A DNA stretch of 64,000 nt from Dinoroseobacter sp. (GTDB taxonomy: Bacteria; Pseudomonadota; Alphaproteobacteria; Rhodobacterales; Rhodobacteraceae): positions 1 through 64,000 of the forward strand of contig JAEPNN010000009.1 in NCBI GenBank assembly GCA_017643385.1. Reading direction: 5' to 3'. A program made the translations under genes and the position numbers. The notes below the pieces were generated by a model. The model was not told the origin of the DNA, made no database searches, and saw only the letters and a program-made list of their open reading frames with translations. This document shows, piece after piece, positions 56,651-64,000 of the stretch (its first letter is position 1; each line of letters starts with the position of its first letter).

Positions 56651-57155
56651 TTGGCTCGCGTCGGGGCATCAGGAAATGACAGCTGGCCTGGGCAATGGGG
56701 CGCTCCCGATTGTCTTGCCATGCTTCAACATGAACCGATCCATAGCGGCGCCCCGACCGCACGACGCGCGCGCGCGCGTAGGCATCGCGCGGCAAACCGG
56801 TGCGTAAATAGTCAACCGTGAAGTCGATTGTTTTGGGCCATCTCACCGCGCCAGATGTTAGGCTTTCAGCGTCAATCTTTCCCGCCTCAAGATCATCCCA
56901 AAGCGTGGCCCACATGATCTCGACCATCGCGGTTACTTCAAGAAAGGAGGCCGTTACGCCACCGTGTATCGCTGGCAACAAAGGATTGCCGATGAGTTTC
57001 TCATCGTAGTTCAGCTTTGCGGTTAACTCATCCCCGTGGCGTTCCACTTCGATCCCTAGAAAACTGATATACGGCACACCTTCTACCAAAGATCGAAGCG
57101 CGGCGTCGCGGCGTTGTTTTACAACCTGTACAGGTTCCGGCGCGGATCTTGGCAT
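56634..57155 (-). CDS. PaaI-family hotdog thioesterase
   Basis: A 173-residue hotdog-fold protein. NPLLPAIHGGVTASFLEVTAM is the HGG motif region with the catalytic acid, and RARVVRSGRRYGSVHVEAWQ is the typical central strand. It probably hydrolyses acyl- or aryl-CoA esters. It starts three bases after the stop of a similar thioesterase. Confidence 0.88.
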   Translation of the reverse strand: MPRSAPEPVQVVKQRRDAALRSLVEGVPYISFLGIEVERHGDELTAKLNYDEKLIGNPLLPAIHGGVTASFLEVTAMVEIMWATLWDDLEAGKIDAESLTSGAVRWPKTIDFTVDYLRTGLPRDAYARARVVRSGRRYGSVHVEAWQDNRERPIAQASCHFLMPRREPIDGAN

Positions 57156-57158
57156 CGC

Positions 57159-57599
57159 TCAACCCTTTCCTTTGCGAGAAGGATCTACAGTGAAGGCCCC
57201 CTTGGCCGTCGCTATCGGCGCTTCTTCACCCTCATTCAGTGCAACCGCGCTTACGAATGCAACCGACCGGGTAATATGATAGCACTCAGCCCTTGCAATT
57301 ATTCTGCTATGTGGGGTGGCTGCACGCATATAATCGATCCGCAAATCGATGGTCGCCGTTCCGCCCGGGCTTTCTGGATGACTGACGACGGCCGCACCGC
57401 CACATGTGTCCATGAGCGCCGAGATTGCCCCACCATGAATAACGCCTCTATGTGCATCCCCTATCAGTCTTTCGTCATACGGCATTGAAATCATCGCCAC
57501 TCCATTGCCAATCTCATCAAGCTTCATGTTGAGCGCGCGCGAAAATGGGATCGCTTCGATGAATTGGCGGGCAATTTTGGCTTTGGTCTCTGGGTCCAT
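57159..57599 (-). CDS. PaaI-family hotdog thioesterase
   Basis: A 146-residue protein with RGVIHGGAISALMDTCGGAAV (HGG motif plus catalytic Asp) and LRIDYMRAATPHSRIIARAE, close to PaaI-type phenylacetyl-CoA thioesterases. First gene of the thioesterase-thioesterase-MATE operon and divergent from a MerR regulator. Confidence 0.9.
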   Translation of the reverse strand: MDPETKAKIARQFIEAIPFSRALNMKLDEIGNGVAMISMPYDERLIGDAHRGVIHGGAISALMDTCGGAAVVSHPESPGGTATIDLRIDYMRAATPHSRIIARAECYHITRSVAFVSAVALNEGEEAPIATAKGAFTVDPSRKGKG

Positions 57600-57706
57600 G
57601 GGGGTGCTCGCGGGTAATAGAGAGGCTTTCGGTATGCTATCCTTGCATCCTGTTGCGGAAAACGCTTGTCTGTTGGCAACAGGAACATGGCCTACGGGAG
57701 GAGACC

Positions 57707-58081
57707 ATGGCCGAGAAGCAAATCAGCTTCAAGGAAATGTGCGAAAAGTTCGACGTCACGCCGCGGACGCTGCGATATTATGAATATATCGAGTTGCTGC
57801 AGCCCATTCGCGAAGGCCGAACACGCTGGTACACACCGCGTGAAGTTGCGCGCATGACTTTGATTTTGCGTGGACGCCGCTTTGGTTTTGCGCTCGAAGA
57901 TATTCGCCAGTGGCTTCTGATCTATGATCAGGACGGATCTGATGCGCAAAACGAGGCTTGGATAGAACTGGCAGATCGTCAGCTCAAAGATCTGGCAGTA
58001 CAACGTGAGGAGCTAGAGGCGACCGTTGCAGAGCTGCAAAGCTTGCGTGAAACGATTGCCCGGCAAATCTCTCAGGACTGA
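57707..58081 (+). CDS. MerR-family transcriptional regulator
   Basis: A 124-residue regulator. The winged helix reads FKEMCEKFDVTPRTLRYYEYI and YTPREVARMTLILRGRRFGFAL; the C-terminal half is a coiled coil (LKDLAVQREELEATVAELQSL) with no metal-binding Cys. GGGAGGAG precedes ATG 57707. It resembles the regulator at 59.2 kb, so they are paralogues on the two sides of the EEP gene. Possible targets are the divergent thioesterase operon or beta-oxidation genes. Confidence 0.9.
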   Translation: MAEKQISFKEMCEKFDVTPRTLRYYEYIELLQPIREGRTRWYTPREVARMTLILRGRRFGFALEDIRQWLLIYDQDGSDAQNEAWIELADRQLKDLAVQREELEATVAELQSLRETIARQISQD

Positions 58082-59046
58082 TCAAGCGTAATTTCTGCCA
58101 GAAGACCTAAGTGATTTGATCCCATTTCCTGACCCCAGGATTCCAAGGTCACGAACCGCGCACCACCACCAACCATGGCATTGTCGATGGGCACGCCATA
58201 GTCTCCCGCAATTGAAGGCCAGGTTGCGGGAGGGAGTGGAGCGAAGCGCAGATCGGTATCCATGTGCAGATGCACCATGCGTCGCGACCATGGTGCCGCA
58301 TTCATGTCACCGACCATCACAACCGGCCCAGAAACAGCTTCCAGCCGATGCGCAAGGCGATGTGCTTCATCGGTTGAGAACTCATCAAACCAGGGCTTGT
58401 TTAGATGGGCCCCCACAACAGTGACCAACCCTGCTTCAGTGCGTACCACAACGCGCCCATAGCGTTCTGGTGACATCACAGACAGTCGACCCTGCCGTGC
58501 ACCTTCGAAGGGCAGGCGCGATAGAACCAGCACCTGACAACGCTGGGTGCATCCAAGCTGGTAGGGATATTCTTCACGCAATTTGTCCAGTCGACTGAGC
58601 ATGCGCTCGGACTCTGCTAAAACAACAACATCCGCATTACTTTCTGAAAGGCCCGAGACAATCTCTTCGGTTCCAAGATCATTGTCCCCAAACATATTGA
58701 ACCAAAGGACCCTCAAATGCACCGGAGCCCCCGCTGCGAGCGGTTCCGTACGCTGAAAATGCATCCACGCATGGCCCAAAAGAGCCGCAGAGATACCTAG
58801 AATCAGAATACTGGCGATCCAACGGGCACCCAAGATTGCAACGATCAAAGACAATCCAAATACGATTGCCAAAAGATGCGGTGCAACGCTGTCTGCAATA
58901 CGCCCAACCATCTGAAAAATAGAGCTATCTGGCAGGTATCGCGCCGTGGCAGCTAAGGCCAATATCAAAAGCGCTGGCCCCGCCAGCATGCCTGCCAAGA
59001 ACGAAAGCCGCGGTGACTTTCTTGAAGACCTGTGTGCCATCCACAT
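58072..59046 (-). CDS. Membrane-anchored endonuclease/exonuclease/phosphatase (EEP) family protein
   Basis: A 324-residue protein with three N-terminal membrane helices (about residues 15-35, 45-65 and 70-92) and an EEP domain: WFNMFGDND, VVVLAESE, VVGAHLNKPW, MVGDMNAAPWS and GSNHLGLLAEI. Such proteins act on DNA, inositol phosphates or lipids at the membrane; substrate unknown. AAGGGAAGG precedes ATG 59046. It overlaps the MerR gene end by ten bases. Confidence 0.88.
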   Translation of the reverse strand: MWMAHRSSRKSPRLSFLAGMLAGPALLILALAATARYLPDSSIFQMVGRIADSVAPHLLAIVFGLSLIVAILGARWIASILILGISAALLGHAWMHFQRTEPLAAGAPVHLRVLWFNMFGDNDLGTEEIVSGLSESNADVVVLAESERMLSRLDKLREEYPYQLGCTQRCQVLVLSRLPFEGARQGRLSVMSPERYGRVVVRTEAGLVTVVGAHLNKPWFDEFSTDEAHRLAHRLEAVSGPVVMVGDMNAAPWSRRMVHLHMDTDLRFAPLPPATWPSIAGDYGVPIDNAMVGGGARFVTLESWGQEMGSNHLGLLAEITLDQS

Positions 59047-59226
59047 GCCCTTCCCTTTTACAACGTGCTCCTTCTTTCGTGACCACGAACACCTCTTGGC
59101 GCAAGACACTGCAGTTTGACGCAACGTCTCTTGACGTTAACGTAAAGCCATTCTTGAACTGAATCAGATGACACGGCATCTGAGTATCGAACACGCCCTC
59201 CACAGCCCCTTTGCCCTGGAGCCGCT

Positions 59227-59646
59227 ATGACTGATGAGTTTGAAGACACACTTTCGATCCGCGAGATGTGTGACACGTTCGAGGTCACACCACGCACTTT
59301 GCGCTTCTATGAAGCCAAAGAGCTTCTATTCCCGCATCGCGTTGGAACAAGACGCCTGTTCACCCGACGCGACCGCGCCCGACTGAAATTAATTTTGCGC
59401 GGTAAGCGCTTTGGGTTCCAGCTCGAGGAAATTCGTCAACTGCTCGACATGTACGACCGCGATGACAGCCAAATCGCGCAGCTGTCCAAAACCTATGAGA
59501 TCGCGAAGGACCGTCTCGCTGATATGGAACGTCAACGCGACGAACTGGACGAAGCGATCGCCGACCTACGTGAACAACTTAAATGGGGCGCCCGAGTGCT
59601 TGGCGCCCAGAAAACCGCCCATACCGCCGATCAGGCGCGCAAATAG
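59227..59646 (+). CDS. MerR-family regulator of the beta-oxidation operon
   Basis: A 139-residue regulator with [20 protein letters not shown] and [22 protein letters not shown] as DNA-binding wing, and a C-terminal coiled coil ([18 protein letters not shown]). It is 17 bases ahead of the acyl-CoA dehydrogenase gene, so it is likely the local regulator of that operon and may respond to acyl-CoA. No ligand residues can be named. Confidence 0.9.
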   Translation: MTDEFEDTLSIREMCDTFEVTPRTLRFYEAKELLFPHRVGTRRLFTRRDRARLKLILRGKRFGFQLEEIRQLLDMYDRDDSQIAQLSKTYEIAKDRLADMERQRDELDEAIADLREQLKWGARVLGAQKTAHTADQARK

Positions 59647-59663
59647 ACCAACGGAGATCCTCC

Positions 59664-61439
59664 ATGCCTCGATACACCGCACCTGCCAAAGATATGCAGT
59701 TCATCCTTCAGGAAGTCCTGAGTGCGTCTACGTCCGACGTGCCCGGATACGATGAAATGGATGCTGATACGACCGCCGCAATTATTGAAGAAGCCGGCAA
59801 ACTCGCCAGCGAAGTGCTGCAACCGCTCAACGAAATTGGCGACACCGTTGGTTGCACGCTCGAAAATGGCGTTGTCCGCACCCCAGAAGGCTTCAAAGAC
59901 GCGTTTGAGCAACTTAAGGAAGGCGGCTGGACCGGGCTTGACTGCGACCCTGAATATGGCGGCCAAGGCATGCCATATCTGATGGGCACCGCCGTTGGGG
60001 AAGCGTTTGTGTCAGCCAACATGGCCTTCAACATGTATCAGGGACTGACCCACGGAGCCTATTCCGCGATCCACGTGCACGGAACAGAACAGCAAAAACA
60101 GACCTACCTGCCGAAACTTGTGTCCTGCGACTGGACAGGCACGATGAACCTCACCGAGCCTCACGCCGGTACAGATCTGGGCATGATGCGCACGAAAGCT
60201 GAACCGCAAGAGGACGGCACTTACGCGATCACAGGTCAGAAGATCTTCATCTCAGCGGGCGAACACGATCTCGCCGACAACATCATTCACCTCGTTCTTG
60301 CCAAGATCCCCGGTGGGCCGGAGGGCGTGAAAGGCATCAGCCTCTTCATCGTTCCAAAGTTTATCGTAAACGAAGATGGATCCTTGGGCGCACGCAACGG
60401 GGTGTCCGTGGGTAAGATCGAAGAGAAGATGGGCATTCACGGCAACTCGACTTGCGTGATGAACTATGACGGCGCGACCGGCTACCTGTTGGGCGATGCC
60501 AACAAAGGTATGCGCGCAATGTTCACGATGATGAACGAAGCACGTCTGGGCGTCGGCCTGCAAGGCTATGCGCAAGCCGAGGTCGCCTACCAAAACGCTC
60601 TCGATTATGCGCAAGACCGTTTGCAGGGCCGCGACATCACCGGTGTTAAGAACCCGGATGGACCTGCTGATCCAATCATCGTGCACCCAGATGTGCGCCG
60701 GAACTTGCTGGATCAGAAAAGTTTCACCGAAGGCTCAAGGGCATTCACCTACTGGTGCGCACACCTGATCGACCGCTCCCACCGCCTGGATGATGCTGAG
60801 GCAGAAGGGATCGTTTCACTCATGATCCCCGTGCTCAAAGGGTTCTGCACAGACAAAGGCTTTGAAAGCACAATTAATGCGCAGCAGGTCTACGGTGGCC
60901 ATGGCTACATTGAAGAATGGGGCATGTCCCAGTTCGCTCGCGACGCACGGATCGCCATGATCTACGAAGGCGCAAATGGCGTCCAAGCGCTTGATCTGGT
61001 GGGACGCAAGCTCAGCCAGGACGGCGGCAAGCATGTCATGGCATTCTTCGAGATGATTAAGACGTATTGTAAAGAGCACAGCGAAGACAGCGCTATGGCC
61101 GAGTTCGTGGAACCGCTGAAATCTGCGTCCAAAGACCTGCAGGCCGCTGCGCAATACTTCATGATGAACGGTATGAAGAACCCCAACAACGCCTTGGCTG
61201 GATCTTACGACTTCATGCACTTGATGGGACATGTTTGCCTGGCGCTCATGTGGGCACGGATGGCGAAAACCGCGCAAGATGCGCTTGCGTCTGGTGCATC
61301 TGATACATCGTTCTACGAAACCAAGCTTGCGACCGCGCGCTACTACATGGCCCGTCAGTTGCCCGCTACGAAGATGCATCTTGCACGCATCGAAAGCGGG
61401 GCTGATCCTGTGATGACACTGGAAGCGGCCAACTTCTGA
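59664..61439 (+). CDS. Acyl-CoA dehydrogenase (DmdC-like long form)
   Basis: A 591-residue FAD enzyme that introduces the first double bond in beta-oxidation. It opens [19 protein letters not shown], typical of the long acyl-CoA dehydrogenases that include 3-methylmercaptopropionyl-CoA dehydrogenase DmdC. FAD and substrate motifs are [12 protein letters not shown] and [12 protein letters not shown]; Glu435 in [10 protein letters not shown] is the probable catalytic base, and a helical C-terminal domain follows. CGGAGAT precedes ATG 59664. The neighbours (thiolase, FadJ) favour fatty-acid use; a DMSP role is an alternative. Confidence 0.92.
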   Translation: MPRYTAPAKDMQFILQEVLSASTSDVPGYDEMDADTTAAIIEEAGKLASEVLQPLNEIGDTVGCTLENGVVRTPEGFKDAFEQLKEGGWTGLDCDPEYGGQGMPYLMGTAVGEAFVSANMAFNMYQGLTHGAYSAIHVHGTEQQKQTYLPKLVSCDWTGTMNLTEPHAGTDLGMMRTKAEPQEDGTYAITGQKIFISAGEHDLADNIIHLVLAKIPGGPEGVKGISLFIVPKFIVNEDGSLGARNGVSVGKIEEKMGIHGNSTCVMNYDGATGYLLGDANKGMRAMFTMMNEARLGVGLQGYAQAEVAYQNALDYAQDRLQGRDITGVKNPDGPADPIIVHPDVRRNLLDQKSFTEGSRAFTYWCAHLIDRSHRLDDAEAEGIVSLMIPVLKGFCTDKGFESTINAQQVYGGHGYIEEWGMSQFARDARIAMIYEGANGVQALDLVGRKLSQDGGKHVMAFFEMIKTYCKEHSEDSAMAEFVEPLKSASKDLQAAAQYFMMNGMKNPNNALAGSYDFMHLMGHVCLALMWARMAKTAQDALASGASDTSFYETKLATARYYMARQLPATKMHLARIESGADPVMTLEAANF

Positions 61440-61651
61440 TGGTGAAACGGCTGCGCCTGACCAGACGCTTTCCTGCGGCGATGACCGAAGACGGATATCG
61501 CCGCCTGCGCCGCTTCGCGCAGGAGGCTGGACTGGAAGAAGGCGAGGCCCTGTCATTCGTGTTTGAGCATCTCGACAGCATCATGGATGACGAGGTTTTT
61601 CCGCATCGTTTGCGTTTGTTTCAGGCAGAGCTCGGCGAAAGACGTCGCTAA
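61439..61651 (+). CDS. 70-residue hypothetical protein in the beta-oxidation operon
   Basis: A basic, mostly helical peptide (RLRRFAQEAGLEEGEALSFVFEHLDSIMDDE). Its ATG overlaps the dehydrogenase stop by one base and a glutathione S-transferase gene follows 17 bases later, so it is clearly translated with the operon. No family is recognised. Confidence 0.75.
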   Translation: MVKRLRLTRRFPAAMTEDGYRRLRRFAQEAGLEEGEALSFVFEHLDSIMDDEVFPHRLRLFQAELGERRR

Positions 61652-61668
61652 GAATAGGGGGGTATAAG

Positions 61669-62310
61669 ATGGTAAAACTGTATTGCTTTGGCGAAAGCGG
61701 CAATGCCTACAAGGCCGCGCTCACCCTCGAAATGGCCGGGATCGATTGGGAACCCGTTTTCGTGGATTTCTTTTCAGGTGAAGCTCGCAGCGAAGCGTTT
61801 CGCAAAATCAACCCCATGGGCGAAGTTCCAGTGCTCGACACTGGGTCCGAGATTTTAACGCAATCTGGTGTCATCCAGGACTGGGGGATCGAGCAGACCG
61901 GTAAACTCGGTGGCTCCACACCCGCTGAACGTCGCGAAATCTGGCGCTGGGTGATCTTCGACAACCAGAAGGTTTCTGGCATGGCCGGTCCCCTTCGTTT
62001 CATGATGAATTTTCTTGCCGAGGATAAACGCAACTCAGACGTCAATGGCTTCCTCAAAGGCCGCATGATCGCGTCATTGAAAGTCCTTGAAGGTGAGTTG
62101 AGCACCCGCGACTGGCTCGTGGGCGACGGCCCGACCGTCGCTGACATCTCATGCGCAGGATACCTCTACTACCCCGAACCATTTGGGTTCGACCGCACTC
62201 AATTCCCGGCTATCGACGCCTGGCTCACACGCCTGAGTCAAGCTCCCGGCTGGAAACATCCTTATGACTTACTCCCCGCCCCTACCGTGGGCACAGATAA
62301 CCGGAGCTAA
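61669..62310 (+). CDS. Glutathione S-transferase family protein
   Basis: A 213-residue protein with a thioredoxin-like N-terminal domain (LYCFGESGNAYKAALTLEMAGI, then INPMGEVPVLDTG with the cis-Pro) and a helical C-terminal domain (LVGDGPTVADISCAGYLYY). It may detoxify reactive acyl or enone species. It starts 17 bases after the 70-residue gene, behind GGGGGG, and ends three bases before the thiolase. Confidence 0.92.
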   Translation: MVKLYCFGESGNAYKAALTLEMAGIDWEPVFVDFFSGEARSEAFRKINPMGEVPVLDTGSEILTQSGVIQDWGIEQTGKLGGSTPAERREIWRWVIFDNQKVSGMAGPLRFMMNFLAEDKRNSDVNGFLKGRMIASLKVLEGELSTRDWLVGDGPTVADISCAGYLYYPEPFGFDRTQFPAIDAWLTRLSQAPGWKHPYDLLPAPTVGTDNRS

Positions 62311-62313
62311 TAA

Positions 62314-63525
62314 ATGACCGACGCCTATATCTACGACGCCGTCCGCACCCCGCGCGGGAAAGGCCGCAAGGATGGCTCCCTGCACGAAGTAACCTCGGCG
62401 CGTTTGTCCGCCGTCGTTCTGAACGAATTGAAAGAACGCAACGGTCTCGATGGCCACGCGGTTGAAGACGTCATCTGGGGCAATGCGACCCAGGTTGCAG
62501 AACAGGGCGGATGCCTTGCACGTACGGCGGTGCTGGCATCCGATCTCGACGAAAGCATTCCAGGTCTTTCGATCAATCGCTTCTGCGCAAGTGGCTTGGA
62601 GGCTGTGAATCTTGCAGCCAACCAGGTCAAAGGCGGCGCAGGTCAGGCCTACATCGCCGGCGGTGTCGAGATGATGGGCCGCGTCGCAATGGGCAGTGAT
62701 GGCGCGGCAATTGCCGTCGATCCATCGATTGCGATGAAAACCTACTTCGTCCCCCAAGGCATTTCCGCTGACATCATCGCCACCGAATACGGTTTCTCCC
62801 GTGATGATGCCGATGCGCTGGCGGTCGAAAGCCAGAGACGCGCGGCCGAAGCCTGGGAAGACAAGCGCTTCGAAAAATCCGTCATCACGGTGCGTGATAC
62901 CAACGGTTTGCCAATTCTGGATCACGACGAATACATGCGTCCCGGTACCGACATGCAATCGCTGGGCGGCTTGAAAGCATCCTTCAAAGACATGGGCGAA
63001 AGCATGCCCGGTTTCGACAAGGTTGCACTGATGAAGTACCCGCATTTGGAACGCATTAATCACATTCACCACGCTGGTAATTCCTCCGGCATCGTGGATG
63101 GATCTGCTGGCATCCTGATCGGCAACAAGGAATTCGGTGAGGCCCATGGCCTCAAGCCCCGCGCCGTGATCCGCGCAACCTGCAAGATCGGCACCGACCC
63201 GACCATCATGTTGACGGGTCCGGTTCCGGCAACCGAGAAGATCCTCGCAGACAGCGGGATGAGCATCAATGACATCGACCTCTTTGAGGTGAACGAGGCA
63301 TTCTCCTCGGTCGTGCTGCGCTTCATGCAGGCCTTCGATATCGATCATTCCAAGGTCAACCCAAATGGCGGGTCCATCGCGATGGGCCACCCGCTGGGTG
63401 CGACAGGTGCGATCATTCTCGGCACGCTGCTTGATGAGCTTGAACGCACCGGCAAGGGCACTGGCCTGGCAACGCTTTGCGTGGCCTCTGGTATGGGTGC
63501 CGCCACCATCATCGAGCGCGTCTGA
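62314..63525 (+). CDS. fadA: Acetyl-CoA C-acyltransferase (thiolase)
   Basis: A 403-residue thiolase that cleaves 3-ketoacyl-CoA. Cys91 in INRFCASGLEAV is the nucleophile, His359 in GGSIAMGHPLGATGA and Cys389 in LCVASGMGAA complete the site. It ends the usual way in ASGMGAATIIERV. The next gene overlaps by one base. Confidence 0.94.
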   Translation: MTDAYIYDAVRTPRGKGRKDGSLHEVTSARLSAVVLNELKERNGLDGHAVEDVIWGNATQVAEQGGCLARTAVLASDLDESIPGLSINRFCASGLEAVNLAANQVKGGAGQAYIAGGVEMMGRVAMGSDGAAIAVDPSIAMKTYFVPQGISADIIATEYGFSRDDADALAVESQRRAAEAWEDKRFEKSVITVRDTNGLPILDHDEYMRPGTDMQSLGGLKASFKDMGESMPGFDKVALMKYPHLERINHIHHAGNSSGIVDGSAGILIGNKEFGEAHGLKPRAVIRATCKIGTDPTIMLTGPVPATEKILADSGMSINDIDLFEVNEAFSSVVLRFMQAFDIDHSKVNPNGGSIAMGHPLGATGAIILGTLLDELERTGKGTGLATLCVASGMGAATIIERV

Positions 63526-63764
63526 TGCAAAGGCTCGACCTCACACAACTTCCGGTCGTGGCAGGGTCGAGGTACGCCCCAAACACCCCTCTTGGCTATC
63601 GCGTCGCAAAGCGAACGGATGCCTCCGCCGAATTCCTCCTCGAAGGCACTGACTTGCTGAATGACGAGGTCACCTATTCCGATGTCGAACTGAAAGTGAA
63701 GACCGCTAATTCAGGTTCAACCTTCACTCACCATGACGGCACACCCTTTCAGGGAGCAAAATAA
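63525..63764 (+). CDS. 79-residue hypothetical protein between thiolase and fadJ
   Basis: A soluble peptide beginning MQRLDLTQLPVVAGSRYAP with no signal peptide or motif I can assign. It overlaps the thiolase stop by one base and its own stop abuts the fadJ start, so it is translationally embedded in the operon. An in-frame codon at 63477 exists but lies inside the thiolase gene. Confidence 0.7.
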   Translation: MQRLDLTQLPVVAGSRYAPNTPLGYRVAKRTDASAEFLLEGTDLLNDEVTYSDVELKVKTANSGSTFTHHDGTPFQGAK

Positions 63765-64000
63765 ATGACTGATTTTACGCTTGAAAAACATGATGATGGT
63801 GTCGCGATCATCACCTGGGACTGCCCCGGCAAAGTTATGAATGTGCTTACACGCGAGGCGTTTTCCCTCGTGGAGAATATGCTCGACGACTGTCTGGCCG
63901 ATGATGCTGTCAAAGGCATTGTGATCACCTCGGGCAAGCCGGACTTCGCGGCTGGCATGGACCTGAACGTCCTTGCTGCCGTCGCCGCAGAAGGTGGCGA
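63765..64000 (+). CDS. fadJ: FadJ/FadB-type multifunctional fatty-acid protein, N-terminal part
   Basis: Only the first 78 codons are present. MTDFTLEKHDDGVAIITWD and GIVITSGKPDFAAGMDLN are the start of an enoyl-CoA hydratase domain, as in FadJ, which joins hydratase and 3-hydroxyacyl-CoA dehydrogenase. ATG 63765 follows the stop of the 79-residue gene without a gap. A single-domain enoyl-CoA hydratase cannot be excluded because the rest is outside the window. Confidence 0.82.
   Translation, partial: MTDFTLEKHDDGVAIITWDCPGKVMNVLTREAFSLVENMLDDCLADDAVKGIVITSGKPDFAAGMDLNVLAAVAAEGG

Noticed and set aside
62269-63390. Long minus-strand frame opposite the thiolase gene
   Set aside because: It is a mirror of the thiolase coding strand, with no ribosome site and no domain; high-GC genes often leave such frames.

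Overview
The window looks like a chromosomal segment of a marine Roseobacter-group alphaproteobacterium (Rhodobacterales). The basis is the gene content: a complete trimethylamine/TMAO-to-ammonium island, several TRAP transporters, a DmdC-type acyl-CoA dehydrogenase, and many ATGA-overlapped operons with moderate to high GC. No sequence search could be run, so product calls rest on recognised motifs, lengths and gene order. No tRNA, rRNA, CRISPR array, insertion sequence or phage gene was seen.

1-30 kb is a methylated-amine island. TmoXWV (25.9-30.0 kb) imports TMAO. Tmm (5.9-7.2 kb) oxidises trimethylamine to TMAO. Tdm (1.95-4.3 kb) splits TMAO to dimethylamine and formaldehyde. DmmDABC (14.2-18.1 kb) demethylates dimethylamine to methylamine. 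GmaS and MgsABC (7.8-12.2 kb) put methylamine onto glutamate, giving N-methylglutamate. The sarcosine-oxidase-like MgdABCD (20.6-25.6 kb) demethylates that. C1 units go to tetrahydrofolate and to a tandem folD pair at the left edge, and ammonium and methylammonium may cross by an Amt transporter (12.5 kb). An XRE-cupin and a GlxA-type AraC regulator sit divergently in the middle (18.8-20.6 kb). The second FolD has lost the catalytic Lys and carries Glu for the folate-site Asp. Small proteins of unknown role lie among these genes.

30.4-46.6 kb holds two sugar-acid or organic-acid uptake modules. The first, on the minus strand, is an eight-gene operon: three Gfo/Idh/MocA dehydrogenases, a TRAP transporter, a cupin-like unknown and a dehydroshikimate-dehydratase-like fusion (TIM barrel plus HPPD-like domain). 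It is divergent from a GntR regulator and suggests a cyclitol or shikimate-like catabolic route not obvious from known operons. The second, on the plus strand, is a DctB/DctD-like two-component pair ahead of another TRAP transporter. The DctD-like regulator lacks the GAFTGA segment needed for sigma-54 contact.

46.6-59 kb is mostly housekeeping: an HMCES-type SRAP protein, a quinone oxidoreductase, a periplasmic 5'-nucleotidase, DUF952, pyrD, an ArsC-like protein, a MATE pump, two PaaI thioesterases, an EEP-family membrane protein and a MerR regulator. It also contains an unusual three-part protein of about 940 residues (fucosyltransferase-like, TPR and methyltransferase domains).

59.2-64 kb is a beta-oxidation operon: a second MerR regulator, an acyl-CoA dehydrogenase, a 70-residue unknown, a glutathione S-transferase, a thiolase, a 79-residue unknown and the start of a FadJ-type multifunctional protein, which runs off the right edge.
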